NCBI GenBank assembly: GCA_018873245.2
Contig: JAEMBT020000001.1
Location: 13,202,220-13,266,219, forward strand
DNA from: Archegozetes longisetosus
Taxonomy: Eukaryota > Arthropoda > Arachnida > Sarcoptiformes > Trhypochthoniidae
DNA: 64,000 nucleotides
Reading direction: 5' to 3'
In this document: positions 1 to 10,053 of the stretch, piece after piece
Position numbering within the stretch: position 1 is the stretch's first letter
How the letters are laid out: each line of letters opens with the position of its first letter
Program-made: the position numbers and the translations under genes
Notes under the pieces: generated by a model
Told to the model about the DNA's origin: nothing
Database searches by the model: none
Seen by the model: only the letters and a program-made list of their open reading frames with translations

Positions 1-1188
1 CTCACTCTTTCCATTGTATTCAATAACTAAATATAAAAGTTTTAATATTTTTATAAATTTACTTATACTACAAATTTGATAGAAATAGCAATCAAAACAA
101 ACTTTGATTTTGTTTTTCAATCCGATAATGGAATTCAAATCAAAATAAAATCTGTATAGATATTTATACGAATTTGAAGATTCCTTATTAATAGATGCAA
201 TCATTGAGTTAATCAACAAATGAGCGAAAAGCAAAAGACTGGTTATGAATAGTGTAAAACAAAACGTTGCCAAAAGTAAGTCTTCAAAAAAAATCTCTTG
301 TATACCCATCAGGTTTATGGGTATCAAAGTGTAAATCAGTACGAATAAATATTTAGACCAAAACTTGTTGTGAAGTTTGATATCATTACATATATTATTG
401 TGTTCTTCTATCAATTCTAACACTATTCTAGAGCTGAAGGAAACTTTATCCTCATTTGCATTCAATAGTTTATTATTAAATGATTTGAATCTGAATTTGC
501 AATAATAACAAACAATGAAGTAATAAAATAAACTATAAGATATTATTATTATAAATGTAATAATAAATCCAAAATAGAAAAAAGCACTCAATATTCCGTA
601 AATTATCATCTCTTTCCATTCAAAAAAGATTACTAAAACAGCAATTGAGTTTAAAATTAAAAGTGATCCGCCGACTTGATTCGAAATTCTGATGAGTGAT
701 AAAATGTATCTAATTTTTCTAACGAATTTTTTATATTCATTTTTGCCGTATATTCTGATTGTACTCTCATTCTGTAATCCTTTCAAAACTTTAATGATAT
801 GAAGCCATCGAAAATAATTTTCTTCTTTGATGTTTAAAAGTATTATAACTATGAGAGAGAATACTAGAATGGACAATGCACCCAAGTAATAGAATTCAGT
901 TAAACCTCCTATATATTGAATTATATCGAAACAATATTTAGGAACTCTTCCATTCTCAATATTTGTTAAACAAATCAAAATTCTAATAAAATGAATTAAA
1001 ATCCAAATATTCATGACATAATATTTAAAGTTCTGCTTTCGTTTCTTGATGTCAGTATCGAAATAGTTATTGACATCATATCTGAACATAAGTCCATATT
1101 TGTAAAGTGGTAAATCTATATCATTGATAACTAGTCCGTCATCATCATTTTCAGATTCATTCACTGTCTGCTCAGAGTTCACATCCAT
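1..1188 (-). CDS. Gustatory-receptor-like 7TM protein, copy 1, cut by window edge
   Basis: Exon 1 runs 1188 to 103 (362 codons, phase 0) and exon 2 starts at 26 and leaves the window, so the C-terminus is missing. The protein has a short acidic N-terminus, then several long hydrophobic segments, then the conserved stretch EEHNNICNDI followed by NKFWSKYL, as in the paralogues at 19381-20765 and 36345-37727. This fits the insect/mite gustatory receptor superfamily of ligand-gated channels in the plasma membrane. The start at 1188 matches the Met of both paralogues. The inferred 5' splice site is GTTTGT, weak but at the same place as in the others. The reading frame stays open to base 1. Membership of the receptor superfamily is by overall character; the ligand is unknown. 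Confidence 0.72.
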   Translation of the reverse strand, partial: MDVNSEQTVNESENDDDGLVINDIDLPLYKYGLMFRYDVNNYFDTDIKKRKQNFKYYVMNIWILIHFIRILICLTNIENGRVPKYCFDIIQYIGGLTEFYYLGALSILVFSLIVIILLNIKEENYFRWLHIIKVLKGLQNESTIRIYGKNEYKKFVRKIRYILSLIRISNQVGGSLLILNSIAVLVIFFEWKEMIIYGILSAFFYFGFIITFIIIISYSLFYYFIVCYYCKFRFKSFNNKLLNANEDKVSFSSRIVLELIEEHNNICNDIKLHNKFWSKYLFVLIYTLIPINLMGIQEIFFEDLLLATFCFTLFITSLLLFAHLLINSMIASINKESSNSYKYLYRFYFDLNSIIGLKNKIKVCFDCYFYQICSISKFIKILKLLYLVIEYNGKSE

Positions 1189-2055
1189 TTCTAGAGTTTC
1201 TTATATTCAAAGTTTGAATAGTTATTGTATTTTTCAATTTTGTGGCTTTCAAATTTTCTTTCAAACTTAAGACAAAAGCTTGAAATTGTTTCATAACATC
1301 GAATGAACTGAAATCGACACAACCCTCTAAAAATAACTCTAATATTTGTTTCATAAGAGGGAAAAAGATCAATAATTATTGATCTTTAGATTAGATCTAT
1401 TAAGCTATTATTATCCAATTGACGTCAGTACCATTCAGATCCTGAATATTGATTGTATGTTGTAGAAATTCAATTTAAAACTTATTGCATTTCCATTATT
1501 TATCTAATTCTTTGAAAATGATAATGATAATGGCAGTGAAATTTATATATACTTTAAAATTTTTCATAAATGTAATAATAAACCATAATACTTCGATAGC
1601 TTCATACTTCTTTCAAAAGTTCAATTCAAAATGTGGTCGATATTTCATTTTTTAGTATGTCTGCAAAGTCCAAACATAAGAATAATTGTTTTATGTTATT
1701 CTCTGCGAGTCTTATAAATAAATTTGAATTTAAATAAATTAAACAAATCTGACTGAGTACTAAAAAATTGATTATAACATCAAAACTCTTATATGATAAG
1801 CAGTGTTCCGCACAAGCTCAACCTCGAGCTTAAACTCTGAAAATACTCCAGGCTCGAGATTTAAGTTTAGGTTCGAAGTTTCTCCAGACTCGGCTTGCCG
1901 AGCCTGTGATCCTGGATAAATTTTTAGACTGTGGTATTAGTAAATAAGACAAAAGATAACATGTAAGTATTTCTATACAAATGAACGTGAATATTTGAAA
2001 GTTAAAACAAATTCGAAATATATTTCGTACTTAGATTGCATCTATAATTATATAT
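1189..2055. other. AT-rich spacer with a CTCGAG/GAGCTT-rich patch
   Basis: No supportable gene. At 1803-1918 there is a GC-richer patch with repeated AAGCTC, CTCGAG and GAGCTT words in both orientations, similar in style to the GAGCT-rich hAT-type MITEs at 15965-16850 and 44296-44829. It may be a decayed relative. The rest is AT-rich without repeats that I can delimit. Confidence 0.4.
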
Positions 2056-2061
2056 CTAATC

Positions 2062-2363
2062 AGTAGTAGATATGTGCTTCTGGACCGGAGCGCTCTAGAC
2101 CTGAGAGGGATTCTAGACCTGAATACTCTATACTTGAGAGAGATGCCTAAAGCTTCTTCAAGGCTATAATTGAGTTGACAATACTGTCTATTCATAAAAT
2201 TGATATAAAATTAGCTCAATTGTTAATCATTTTATTTTCCCCGAAATCAATGCATTTACAAGATTTTTTATTAACAATTCATTATTATTTTTATCAAATG
2301 AGAATAGAGATAGAAAATCGCAGTAAGAATAACCCAATAGCCTTAGTTTTACATAAAGAACAC
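2062..2363 (+). repeat. Polinton left terminal inverted repeat
   Basis: Matches the reverse complement of 15430-15716. The visible differences are an extra 18 bases near 2097-2115 (partial duplication around CTAGACCTGA), one missing AGT unit at the tip, and a substitution next to the 18-base insertion. The inner part is an antisense copy of the protease 3' coding end, so a short open frame at 2175-2366 is only a by-product of the repeat. Confidence 0.93.
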
Positions 2364-2683
2364 TAACACAGTTTTACTCATTCATAATAGTGTTTGCACG
2401 TTATAAAATGCGTGTTATGTATTTTTATATAGTATCGTGTTCTATATTGCTATATAGTGTGCTATATAATGTTGTATTTTGTATTACTATATAATTCTGT
2501 GCGTATAACGTGCAATAAGTAGTACATTCCTATGTAAAATGATACCAAAACATAAAAGAGTGGTGTCTCCGAGTCCTTATTACAGTAATGCTAAAAAGTG
2601 AAACTTTGCGCAATAATGTAAATAAACAAATCTTTTTGGAGTACAACTGAATCTCAACTCTGTTTAGCCACTTTGTTTTTAAG
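2364..2683. other. AT-rich leader inside the Polinton
   Basis: No gene. It holds imperfect repeats of TATATAGT and GTGTTCTATAT words (about 2425-2500) and probably the promoter of the spliced gene that follows. No clear core promoter element is assigned. Confidence 0.35.
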
Positions 2684-2759
2684 ATGGCTGCAAGACAGGT
2701 GGATCTGAAGAAAAGTTACATCAAGAAGCTGCACGACGCATTTGCTGCATCAAGGGAAA

Positions 2760-3889
2760 ATGGACATGATGGCGGACCGCATCAAGTCAATACGTAAGAA
2801 CTGGAGTAAGTACATTATTTAATGCTTTTTTAAAGAAAATCTTTCTAATCCTTTTTTTTCTTTTTTCAGAAATCATGTACGAAGAAATGGAAAGCCTGTG
2901 GCCTGAAGGACTGGATGGTTGGATGCCAGACGAGGAGAGGCTGAGAAAATGTCTTTTCATGACGGCTCTCCCGGAACCACATGGAGCTGCAACTGAGGAT
3001 TTGACGGTAAGTTCAAGTCTTTTCTTATTTTTCTCAAAACTTTTCAAATTAATTTTTGTTTATGTAATTTTTCTAGGAAAAACAAACTATTGAAAGGGAG
3101 CTCAGGGAAGCGGAAACTTCAGAGCTCCGAAGAAGGAAGAACAAAAAGAAACAACTTCCTCTAAGAGAAAATAAAAAAACAACAACAAGCTTGGGAAACA
3201 GAGAATCTGTTTCAACTGATGGAACAGCTGGCCATTTGAGTCTCGTCGGAGACGGAAGCGACGAACTCTCGTCAACAGGTAAAACAATACTTCATTTCTT
3301 GTTTTAACTATTCAAAATACAAATTCTTCTACTTCTTTAGCAGGTATGGCCAATCAGCGCGGAACAGCTGGCCATTCTAGTCTCGGCGGAGACGGATGCG
3401 ACAAACTCTCGTCAACTGGTAAAACAATACTTCATTTCTTGTTTTAACTATTCAAAATACTAATTCTTCTACTTCTTTAGTAGGTATGGCCAATCAGCGC
3501 GGAACAGCTGGCCATTCTAGTCTCGGCGGAAACGGATGCAACAAACTCGCTTCAACAGGTAAAAAAATACTTCAATTCTTGTTTTAACTATTCATAACAC
3601 TAATTCTTTTGATTTTTGTATAGATCTCATTAATTCTTCAACTAAACCAATCAATTCCTTGGTTAAAGTTCCCGGGAATAAAAGATCGCCAAGTTCTCTT
3701 CTCTTGCCAGAGCCAAGAATCATCAAAAAGTTTAAGGGCAAACAGAAGCAAATTATTACAAGCGATCGCCAGAACTTAACTTTAAGCATCAATCCGATTT
3801 CATTACTTCTAATGCAACAACTTTTTGCGACCGGAAATCTCGACTTCAGTTCTTTGGTCAATCGTGAAGATGTGGTCGATGACGAATAA
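2760..3889 (+). CDS. Unknown six-exon gene carried by the Polinton
   Basis: Exons 2760-2805, 2870-3006, 3077-3278, 3341-3418, 3481-3558 and 3624-3889 join in phase with GT-AG borders (first donor GTAAGT, acceptor TTTTTTCAG) to give 268 codons without a stop. The predicted protein has an N-terminal part with Trp and acidic residues (IRKNWKIMYEEME), a Lys/Arg-rich basic stretch encoded by exon 3 (RRRKNKKK), a Gly/Ser repeat encoded three times (GTAGHSSLGG), and a C-terminal segment with LLLMQQLF and an acidic tail. I do not recognise it; a nuclear or DNA-binding role would fit the basic stretch, but that is inference. A better-looking start at 2684 is in another frame (about 38 codons before a stop), so a one-base indel near 2760 or a true start at 2760 are both possible. 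Introns are unusual for Polinton core genes. Confidence 0.68.
3220..3620 (+). repeat. Tandem triplication of an exon plus intron, about 140-bp unit
   Basis: Three direct copies start with GGAACAGCTGGCC at 3220, 3361 and 3502. Each contains about 60 bases of coding exon, a GTAAAACAATAC-type donor, the intron, and the TTCTACTTCTTTAG acceptor; the last intron is more diverged. The unit keeps the reading phase (78-base exons, phase 1 to phase 1), so the copy number can vary without breaking the protein. Confidence 0.85.
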
Positions 3890-4882
3890 TTTTTTTTATT
3901 TTATACCAGAAAATTTTTTTTATTTTGCATATCTATTAAAATTTTTTTTAAATAAGAAAAAAATGATAAAAGTATAAAGAGCAAAAAAATCTAAAATGAT
4001 AAAAAGAAAAAAAAACAAAAAAAATTTTTTTTAAAAACTACAAAAAGAGAAAAAATTATATTAATCAATTTTATAAAAATATCGTTTTTTAAAAATAATT
4101 TTATAATATTTTTTATACAATATTCCAATTTTATATTAATTTTTATTCATTATATTAATAATTTTATATTAGTTTAATCAATTTATCTAATAGTTTAATA
4201 ACAATTTCAATAAAGTTTTTAGTATACCCCTTTAAAATGTATTCGTCCTAGATTTTGCGCAGATCTTAGATTCTGGTTTAGATTCTAGATTGAAGTTGCA
4301 AATTTGTAAATTATTTGTATTGTTCATATAATACATTTGACTTGCCGAGACTGGTTCTTCTTCTTCTAAAGTCTTTACTCGATGGCAAACTCGAAATCTT
4401 CTAAACCTTTTGAGGTATGATTTTTCTTATATACATTTTATTTTAAAGAATTCTATTCTATTCTATTACTTTTTAAATGTTTTATTCATATAAGACGTGA
4501 CGTCTTTTTCATATTTAAGTTGAATCTTCAAATCTTCAGTTTTGTTTCATTCATATAAAATATGACGCTATTTCACATTTGAATTGTGCATTAATTTTCT
4601 GTATACTTTTTTTATTTCATTTTAACAAGTTTCACTTGATAAAAATCATTAATCGAAATCTGTTTAATTGTATGTATTCAAATATTTTCTTATTACGAGT
4701 TCTGAATTCTTTAAATGTTCTGAAAATATATAGATTTTAGTTTCAATGTCTCAGTATTAGTAAATCTTAGTTTAGTTTAACACTATTATTCCAAAACTAA
4801 TCATAATCTTTAAACTTTCTATTGCAATACGATTAATTTCGATTATGATGATGATTAGAGTGAAACAATCATCTCGTTTCAA
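3890..4882. other. Very AT-rich non-coding stretch of the Polinton
   Basis: Long A and T runs (3890-4230), then mixed AT-rich DNA with no open frame of note. It occupies a place where a polymerase gene could have been, but no recognisable polymerase remnant is left. Confidence 0.45.
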
Positions 4883-5344
4883 TTGAGCTACATTTTGAGA
4901 GATGCGAATAGATCACTGCACGCGGCTGTTGTCAGAAATCCATGGAAGACTCCGGAAGGCAGTACTTACAATTTCATAAGGATGAAATTCAGACTTAATC
5001 GCGGCGAAAATGCAAATCCAATTACTGTTTCTCTTACTCCAACTCAATTTCAGTGGATAATGCATCAAATTGAGAAACGTTCAGTTTCTCAGGAAATTCC
5101 AGGAGAAAAAGAAGGCAAATACATCTGCTTCGAACGGCCCAGTAATATCTATCAAAGCATTGTCGTAAGCATAATTGATCGAAATGCTAAATTTGGTATC
5201 TTAATCGATGAACAAGAACAAGGTATGCTTCAGCACTTTGCCAAAATTCTTATATTCGTAATGGAATTCCAATCAGCTAAAGATGAGAAAATGCAAGAAT
5301 TGGTGAAGTTAATCTACTCTTCAGTCGTGGCAGAAAAAGTCTGA
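4883..5344 (+). CDS. Unknown 153-residue Polinton protein, faint PC4-like segment
   Basis: The open frame begins at a TTG (4883); the upstream in-frame stop is TAG at 4856 and no ATG lies between. Either the original ATG mutated to TTG, or the first ATG is downstream, or an upstream exon exists. Residues about 27-65 read like a beta-strand domain ending SLTPTQFQWIMHQIE, which faintly resembles the end of PC4/p15 single-stranded-DNA-binding domains; this is weak. The codon content looks protein-coding and the gene is followed directly, stop to start, by the next one at 5345. Function unknown. Confidence 0.5.
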   Translation: MSYILRDANRSLHAAVVRNPWKTPEGSTYNFIRMKFRLNRGENANPITVSLTPTQFQWIMHQIEKRSVSQEIPGEKEGKYICFERPSNIYQSIVVSIIDRNAKFGILIDEQEQGMLQHFAKILIFVMEFQSAKDEKMQELVKLIYSSVVAEKV

Positions 5345-5752
5345 ATGATTATTAAGCATAGATGTAACGAATGTAAAGAAGAAAGTCTTGTTTATGACGA
5401 GCATGATTGCAAGAAAGAACTTGTAGACGAGGAGTTGCTTGATCTGTTGATGCAAAATCTGAACAACAGCGAAGCGAAAAAATGTTTTAACGAATTGTTT
5501 GAGTAATACTCTAAACTACTAAACCTTAATGAAGTTCTTGGTCAGGAGGCAAAACATAAGCTGCTTCCGACTATGATCGAAAAGCCTGAACAAATAATCG
5601 ATGCCGTGAAACAAAGCTATGGATTTAAAGATCCGAATTGGAAATCTAAGGTCATTGGATGCCTGAATCAAAGGAAACGAGAATTGGGTGAATTTGAGGC
5701 ACTTTCCAGATGTGTAGAAGAAGAACCGAATGAGAAGCGTCCTCGCATTTAA
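5345..5752 (+). pseudogene. Unknown small Polinton gene broken by an in-frame TAA
   Basis: The ATG at 5345 follows the upstream TGA with no gap. The frame stays open for 53 codons, meets TAA at 5504-5506, then continues open in the same frame to 5752. The N-terminal part has two Cys-x-x-Cys-like and His residues (HRCNECKE) that could bind a metal. The downstream part is charged and ends with an acidic-basic tail. The absence of any frame change suggests a single nonsense mutation. No family recognised. Confidence 0.5.
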
Positions 5753-5779
5753 GTTGAATGAATTCATTAGAGCGCCGCT

Positions 5780-5850
5780 TATGCCTTCGGCATAGTATAT
5801 GGTGAAGCCATAATGTATGGCGTAGCCATAATATACGGCTACGCCGTATG
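5780..5850. repeat. Cluster of short palindromes after the small gene
   Basis: Overlapping inverted repeats built from ATGCCTTCGGCAT and variants of TATGGCGTAGCCATA and TACGGCTACGCCGTA. Strong stem-loops are possible on either strand. The place between two genes suggests a 3'-end or spacer structure. Confidence 0.6.
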
Positions 5851-5999
5851 ATTTTTTGTTGTTTCGATATATTCTCATAGATGTCAACAGAGATTATTTT
5901 TGTATAGATTTTGCGCAAAAAAAATTGAAAAATGCTTGGACGTTCGGCGTTCAATCGACTTGTATCATTTAGTTCTCACTATCGTGTACGAGAACGAGC

Positions 6000-6976
6000 A
6001 TGTCAGCTGAATACATCAGACACGAGTTACTACGACATCATTCTGTCAGAGCTAGTACATTTCAGAGTTGGAATCATGGCAATATTGACTATCAAAGATT
6101 GGTGTCTGCTGGATTTTATTACGAATCTCACAGGGATGAAATCATTTGCTTCAGCTGCAACATCAGGATCCCCGGTTCGGTTTCATCAACACATCCGTTT
6201 TTGATGCATCGATCACAATCACCAAATTGTCCATTTCTCAAAGGAATTGATCTTTCCATCAATCGTTTGGCTCTTGAAGTTCACCAACTCCGTTGGCAGT
6301 TTCACTTGCTCCTTCGAGAGAAATCAGAAATCTTGAAGAAAATTTTGATTCCGTTGTTTCATGCGATTTAGAAAGACCTCCGACTAGAGAAATTAGAAGA
6401 CCTCATTTATCGGGAAACGGAAGTTTGCAAGAAATTGAAGCCTATTACAAGTCGCCAATTAAGATTCCAGCTACTGATAGGCCTAATTCAATCATTTCTA
6501 TTGAAAGTTTCTTTCAAATGATGAAAAATAGAAACAGAAGATTGGAATCCTTTCGTGTTAATGAATGGCCTCTCACAGCTCCACACCCTGAAATTATGGC
6601 AGAAGCAGGATTTTTCTATTGTCTACTCAATGATCACGTTCAATGTGCTTTTTGTCGATGTGTCATTGGTGGATGGAATAGAGAATCGGATCCATTTGAA
6701 GTTCATCGGGAAATATTTCCACAATGCCAATACATTCAAAAAATTCTATACAGTGATGTTCAAATAATTGCGGAATTTGAAAACAAACGCCACGAATCCA
6801 GAAATTCAATTACTTTGGAAAGTAGCCTGGTGTGTAAAATCTGTTTCGATAACGAAGTTTCTGTGAGATTCAACTGTAAACATGTTGTGACATGCAAAGA
6901 CTGCTCTGTTAGACTTATTCATTGTCCTATTTGTCGCTCTCTCATAAAGAGGCGTTACGATGTAATTTTGAGCTAA
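6000..6976 (+). pseudogene. iap: Inhibitor of apoptosis protein, BIR-BIR-RING, frameshifted
   Basis: From ATG 6000 the first BIR domain runs to about 6250, with Cys-x-x-Cys (ICFSCN), His and Cys zinc ligands. Near 6275-6295 the frame changes, and from about 6293 a second frame carries BIR2 (about 6555-6765, with CAFCRCVIGGW and later His and Cys) and a C-terminal C3HC4 RING (about 6833-6955, CKICFDN ... CPICRS). This is the domain order of baculovirus and insect IAPs, which bind caspases or IAP antagonists through BIRs and act as ubiquitin ligases through the RING. A single small indel separates two otherwise well-kept halves. AATAAA lies at about 6989. A host-derived or virus-derived anti-apoptotic gene in a Polinton is inferred from position inside the TIRs. 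Confidence 0.88.
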
Positions 6977-7037
6977 AATTTTTGAGCTAATAAAACTTAT
7001 TTAGAATTTTACAAACGGTCTTATTCATTATTTGAAG

Positions 7038-7736
7038 ATGAACGAAAACATCAACTCAAAGTTTCTTAAATTTAGACATCCTTTCACGTGTATTGTTTCA
7101 GGACCAAGCTTTAGCGGAAAGACTATTCTTGTAAGAAGAATACTCAAGAATTATAAGGATTCTTTCGAAATTGATGTCAAAGATAAATTAAAAGTGATAT
7201 GGTGCTATGGACAGTATCAAAATTTATACAAAGAATCAATTAGTGATGATGTTGACGTGAAGTATTTTGATTATTTGATAAAACCCGAAGAAGTTTTGCT
7301 TCTGAAACCTCACATAATTGTGATTGATGATATGATGACTGAAATGACGAAAAGTTTCGAAATGAGTGATCTATTTACAAAAGGGAGTCATCACTTGAAT
7401 GTTAGCGTCTTCTTTATAGTGCAAAATATTTTTCATCAAGGAAAAGAGATGAGAAATATTAACCTGAATAGTCAATACATGATTCTTATGAAAAGCTTCA
7501 GAAATAGCAGCCAAATAAAGCATTTAGAATATCAAATTTTCGGCGAAAAGACTAAAACATTCCAGAAAATTTTTGCTGATGCAACCTCGAAGCCTTTCAG
7601 CTACTTGTTAATTGATTTGAAACCTGACACACCAGACGAGTTTCGCTTACGTACTAGAATCACAGAGAAGGAACTACCGCCGGAACTTAAGATCAGGACG
7701 CGTTTTGCGCCTCATTACTATGTTAGGAAAGAGTGA
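7038..7736 (+). CDS. FtsK/HerA-type genome-packaging ATPase
   Basis: 232 codons from ATG 7038. Walker A is GPSFSGKT (residues 22-29), Walker B is IIVIDD (residues 93-98), and a polar residue motif follows (FFIVQN). The family is the Polinton/adintovirus and poxvirus-A32-like packaging ATPase, which pumps DNA into the icosahedral particle. Length and motif spacing are typical. It is one of the few Polinton genes here without a frame break. It lies between the IAP and the core-like gene on the same strand. Confidence 0.92.
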   Translation: MNENINSKFLKFRHPFTCIVSGPSFSGKTILVRRILKNYKDSFEIDVKDKLKVIWCYGQYQNLYKESISDDVDVKYFDYLIKPEEVLLLKPHIIVIDDMMTEMTKSFEMSDLFTKGSHHLNVSVFFIVQNIFHQGKEMRNINLNSQYMILMKSFRNSSQIKHLEYQIFGEKTKTFQKIFADATSKPFSYLLIDLKPDTPDEFRLRTRITEKELPPELKIRTRFAPHYYVRKE

Positions 7737-7821
7737 TTCGTTTTTCAAGATATAAATTCACGAAGAAGTTAAATATTTGCTTATTTAAAAGGTAATCATT
7801 GAACAGTCAACTTCGTAGAAA

Positions 7822-8181
7822 ATGTCCAAATCGGTGAAAAGGACTATAGACTTTTTGACTTTATTAGCAAAAATCAAAGACCCTAAGAAGAGAAATTTTA
7901 TACTTAAAGAGATAAGTAGTGATAAAGTTTTGTTCAATTCTCTTTCAGAATTGGCTCACAATTATATTAAAGGGAATGTTCCGGTCAAATCTACTCAAAA
8001 GAGAAAATTGAAACGTCACGCAAGAGTACTTAAAGCTTTGGATTGCCCTAAAACGGCAAAGTGTGCTTCCAAGAGGAAAAAAGTTATTGAGCAAACTGGT
8101 GGTATATTACCAATTCTAATACCGGCTGCTGCTGCATTAGGTCATCTTTCAGGAGCAATTATTAGAAAAGTTATGAAGTAA
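7822..8181 (+). CDS. Basic virion core-like protein with hydrophobic C-terminal tail
   Basis: 119 codons from ATG 7822. Residues about 50-90 are Lys/Arg-rich (KRKLKRHARV, KCASKRKK), followed by TGG and a hydrophobic tail (ILPILIPAAAALGH). Small Polinton and adintovirus proteins with a basic body and a Gly-Gly-then-hydrophobic tail are thought to be adenovirus pX/pVI-like core or membrane-active proteins, and Gly-Gly is a usual type of adenain cleavage site. The precise cleavage consensus is not fully met. The stop is two bases before the next ATG (8183). Confidence 0.6.
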   Translation: MSKSVKRTIDFLTLLAKIKDPKKRNFILKEISSDKVLFNSLSELAHNYIKGNVPVKSTQKRKLKRHARVLKALDCPKTAKCASKRKKVIEQTGGILPILIPAAAALGHLSGAIIRKVMK

Positions 8182-8182
8182 A

Positions 8183-8913
8183 ATGAGTGTTAGAAAAATG
8201 GTTGCGATGCCTGCTGAATTGGAGAGTGTAAATATCGTTGAGAGTGATTCTGTAAAAGGCAATGAATCAGGGGCTGGAATTAGTTTACCTACAAGTGAAC
8301 AGAATGCTCGTATTGCCAGTAGTAGCAATACAAAACGACCAAAGAAAATTATAACTCAGACTAATAAAATTATTAATATTATGAAGATTCTACTCAAACT
8401 GGCGAAAATCAATGCGTACGATATTGTTGGTAGAGTGAGAAACAAGAGCGGAGATTTCGTTAAAGACAGTGATTTAGTAGCTTTAATCAGTCATGCAATG
8501 ACTGATGGAAAATTTCTTGCGGACAAAATGAATTTGTATCATTGTTGCACGAAGCCAAAGTTGAACCAGAACTCATTATCAATGAGAACATTAAAATGAA
8601 ATTATTGAATATTTATAATAATATAAGTAATAATGCGGATGACGATTATATAAATTTATCAGATGTTACAAAACCTATGATTCGACCTAAGATACAGAAT
8701 AGAGAAGGGACGACGAATAAAGACGAGAGAAAAATCTTGAAACGAAGGCGCATGCGTGAAACTGATGTAAAAAGTTCAGAAGAAGAAGATAGTCCGGTCA
8801 AAAGAAGAAGAAAAACTTGGGAAACATTTGATGTTAACAGTGACGACAACGAAAATTTGAATGAGAGAAATTTCGATTTACCAGTAAATTGGGAATCAGA
8901 ACCTCACGAATAA
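8183..8913 (+). pseudogene. Unknown Polinton structural-type protein, one frameshift
   Basis: Frame 8183-8599 (ATG 8183) overlaps frame 8542-8913; coding-like sequence crosses from one to the other at about 8540, consistent with a one- or two-base indel. The N-terminal half holds ESGAG, a Ser-rich piece and KRPKK; the C-terminal half is highly charged with two basic clusters (KRRRMR, KRRRKT) and an acidic end. It is probably a nucleic-acid-binding virion or regulatory protein, but no family is recognised. It ends just before the integrase start (8917). Confidence 0.5.
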
Positions 8914-8916
8914 AAT

Positions 8917-10053
8917 ATGGACGACTTTACTGAATATCTTGATAAATTATATTATGACTTGAAACATCCTGCTTCGTACGGAAGTGCAGAGACTTTGTTC
9001 AAGTTTGCTAAAATTAAATTTCCAACATTAAAATTAAGTGACGTGAACAAGTGGCTATCGGGTCAAATTTCTTATACTTTGCATCGTCCAGCAAGAAAAA
9101 ATTTTGTACGAAATAAGATTTATGTGAGTCATATTGATGAGCAGTTTCAAGCGGATTTAGTCGATATGCAAGAATTTTCTAGACAAAATAGAGGATACAA
9201 ATATCTTTTAACAGTAATTGATTGTCTAAGCAAATATTTATGGGTTTTCCCATTGAAATCAAAGTCTTCGACTAGTATAATTGAGTGTTTCAAAAGATTT
9301 TCCGTGAAAGAAAGCCAATGAAAATTCAAACGGATAGAGGAAAAGAATTCAATAATGCTGAATTCAAATCGTTCTGTCAATCTATGAAGGTAAAATATTT
9401 TACCTCTCAAGACGTTAAAATCAAATGTAGCGTGATTGAACGAGTTAATAGAACTTTGAAAGATAAAATGTTTCGCTACTTCACAGCACAAGGAACAAGA
9501 AACTATATAGATATACTCGAAGACTTGGTTGATTCTTATAATAAGAGATACAATAAGATATGATGGCACAGATCTATAAAAATGAGGCCGATAGATGTAA
9601 ATGAATCGAATGAAAGGCTGGTATTCCAAAACTTATATGGTGTGAAAAGTTTGAAAGAAATTTATTTTAAGAAACAACGTGAAAAAAATCAGTTGAACAT
9701 TGGAACTACAGTAAGAAAGAAGTATGATTTATCGAAATTCGATAGAGGATATTATCCCAATTGGACAGATCAAACTTTTACAGTAGCTGAAAACTTGAGA
9801 AAACTTGAGAAAACTTGGAAAAGCGCAATATACAATAGAAGATTTCAAAGGTTCTGAATCAGATAGACGCTATTATCGAGAAGAATTACAACCTGTGAGT
9901 GCTGGAATTGCTTATCGTGTTGAAAAAGTAATCCGAAAACGAGTAAGAAACAATATTCTCGAATATTTTGTAAAATGGATGAATTATCCTTAGAGAGAGA
10001 ATTCATGGATTCCAGCAAAAGATCTCTTCAAATTGCACGAGAAGAGGTCATGA
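8917..10053 (+). pseudogene. Polinton integrase (RVE, DDE) with chromodomain, multiply broken
   Basis: Catalytic residues are visible at D 9154-9156 (QADLVDM), D 9333-9335 (QTDRGKEF) and E 9438-9440 (VIERVNRT), so the three acidic residues are present. A C-terminal chromodomain follows (YRVEKVIRKR to WIPAKDLF). Breaks: a frame change near 9300; another between about 9555 and 9585; a slip in a 10-base tandem repeat at about 9790-9820; and an in-frame TAG at 9991 inside the chromodomain. Polinton integrases insert the element with a 6-bp duplication, and the chromodomain is thought to steer to chromatin. The stop TGA at 10051 overlaps the next ATG (10050). Confidence 0.9.

Noticed and set aside
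2175..2366. Open frame in the left Polinton TIR
   Set aside because: It is the antisense of the protease 3' end duplicated in the TIR; the same frame occurs at 15379-15618. Not a gene.
2364..4882. A hidden DNA polymerase B gene
   Set aside because: No frame with polymerase motifs could be read on either strand; the interval is a spliced unknown gene and AT-rich DNA.
5932..6204. Longer open frame upstream of and across BIR1 as the IAP start
   Set aside because: It is in another frame than the BIR1 zinc ligands; ATG 6000 is in the BIR frame and fits IAP N-termini.
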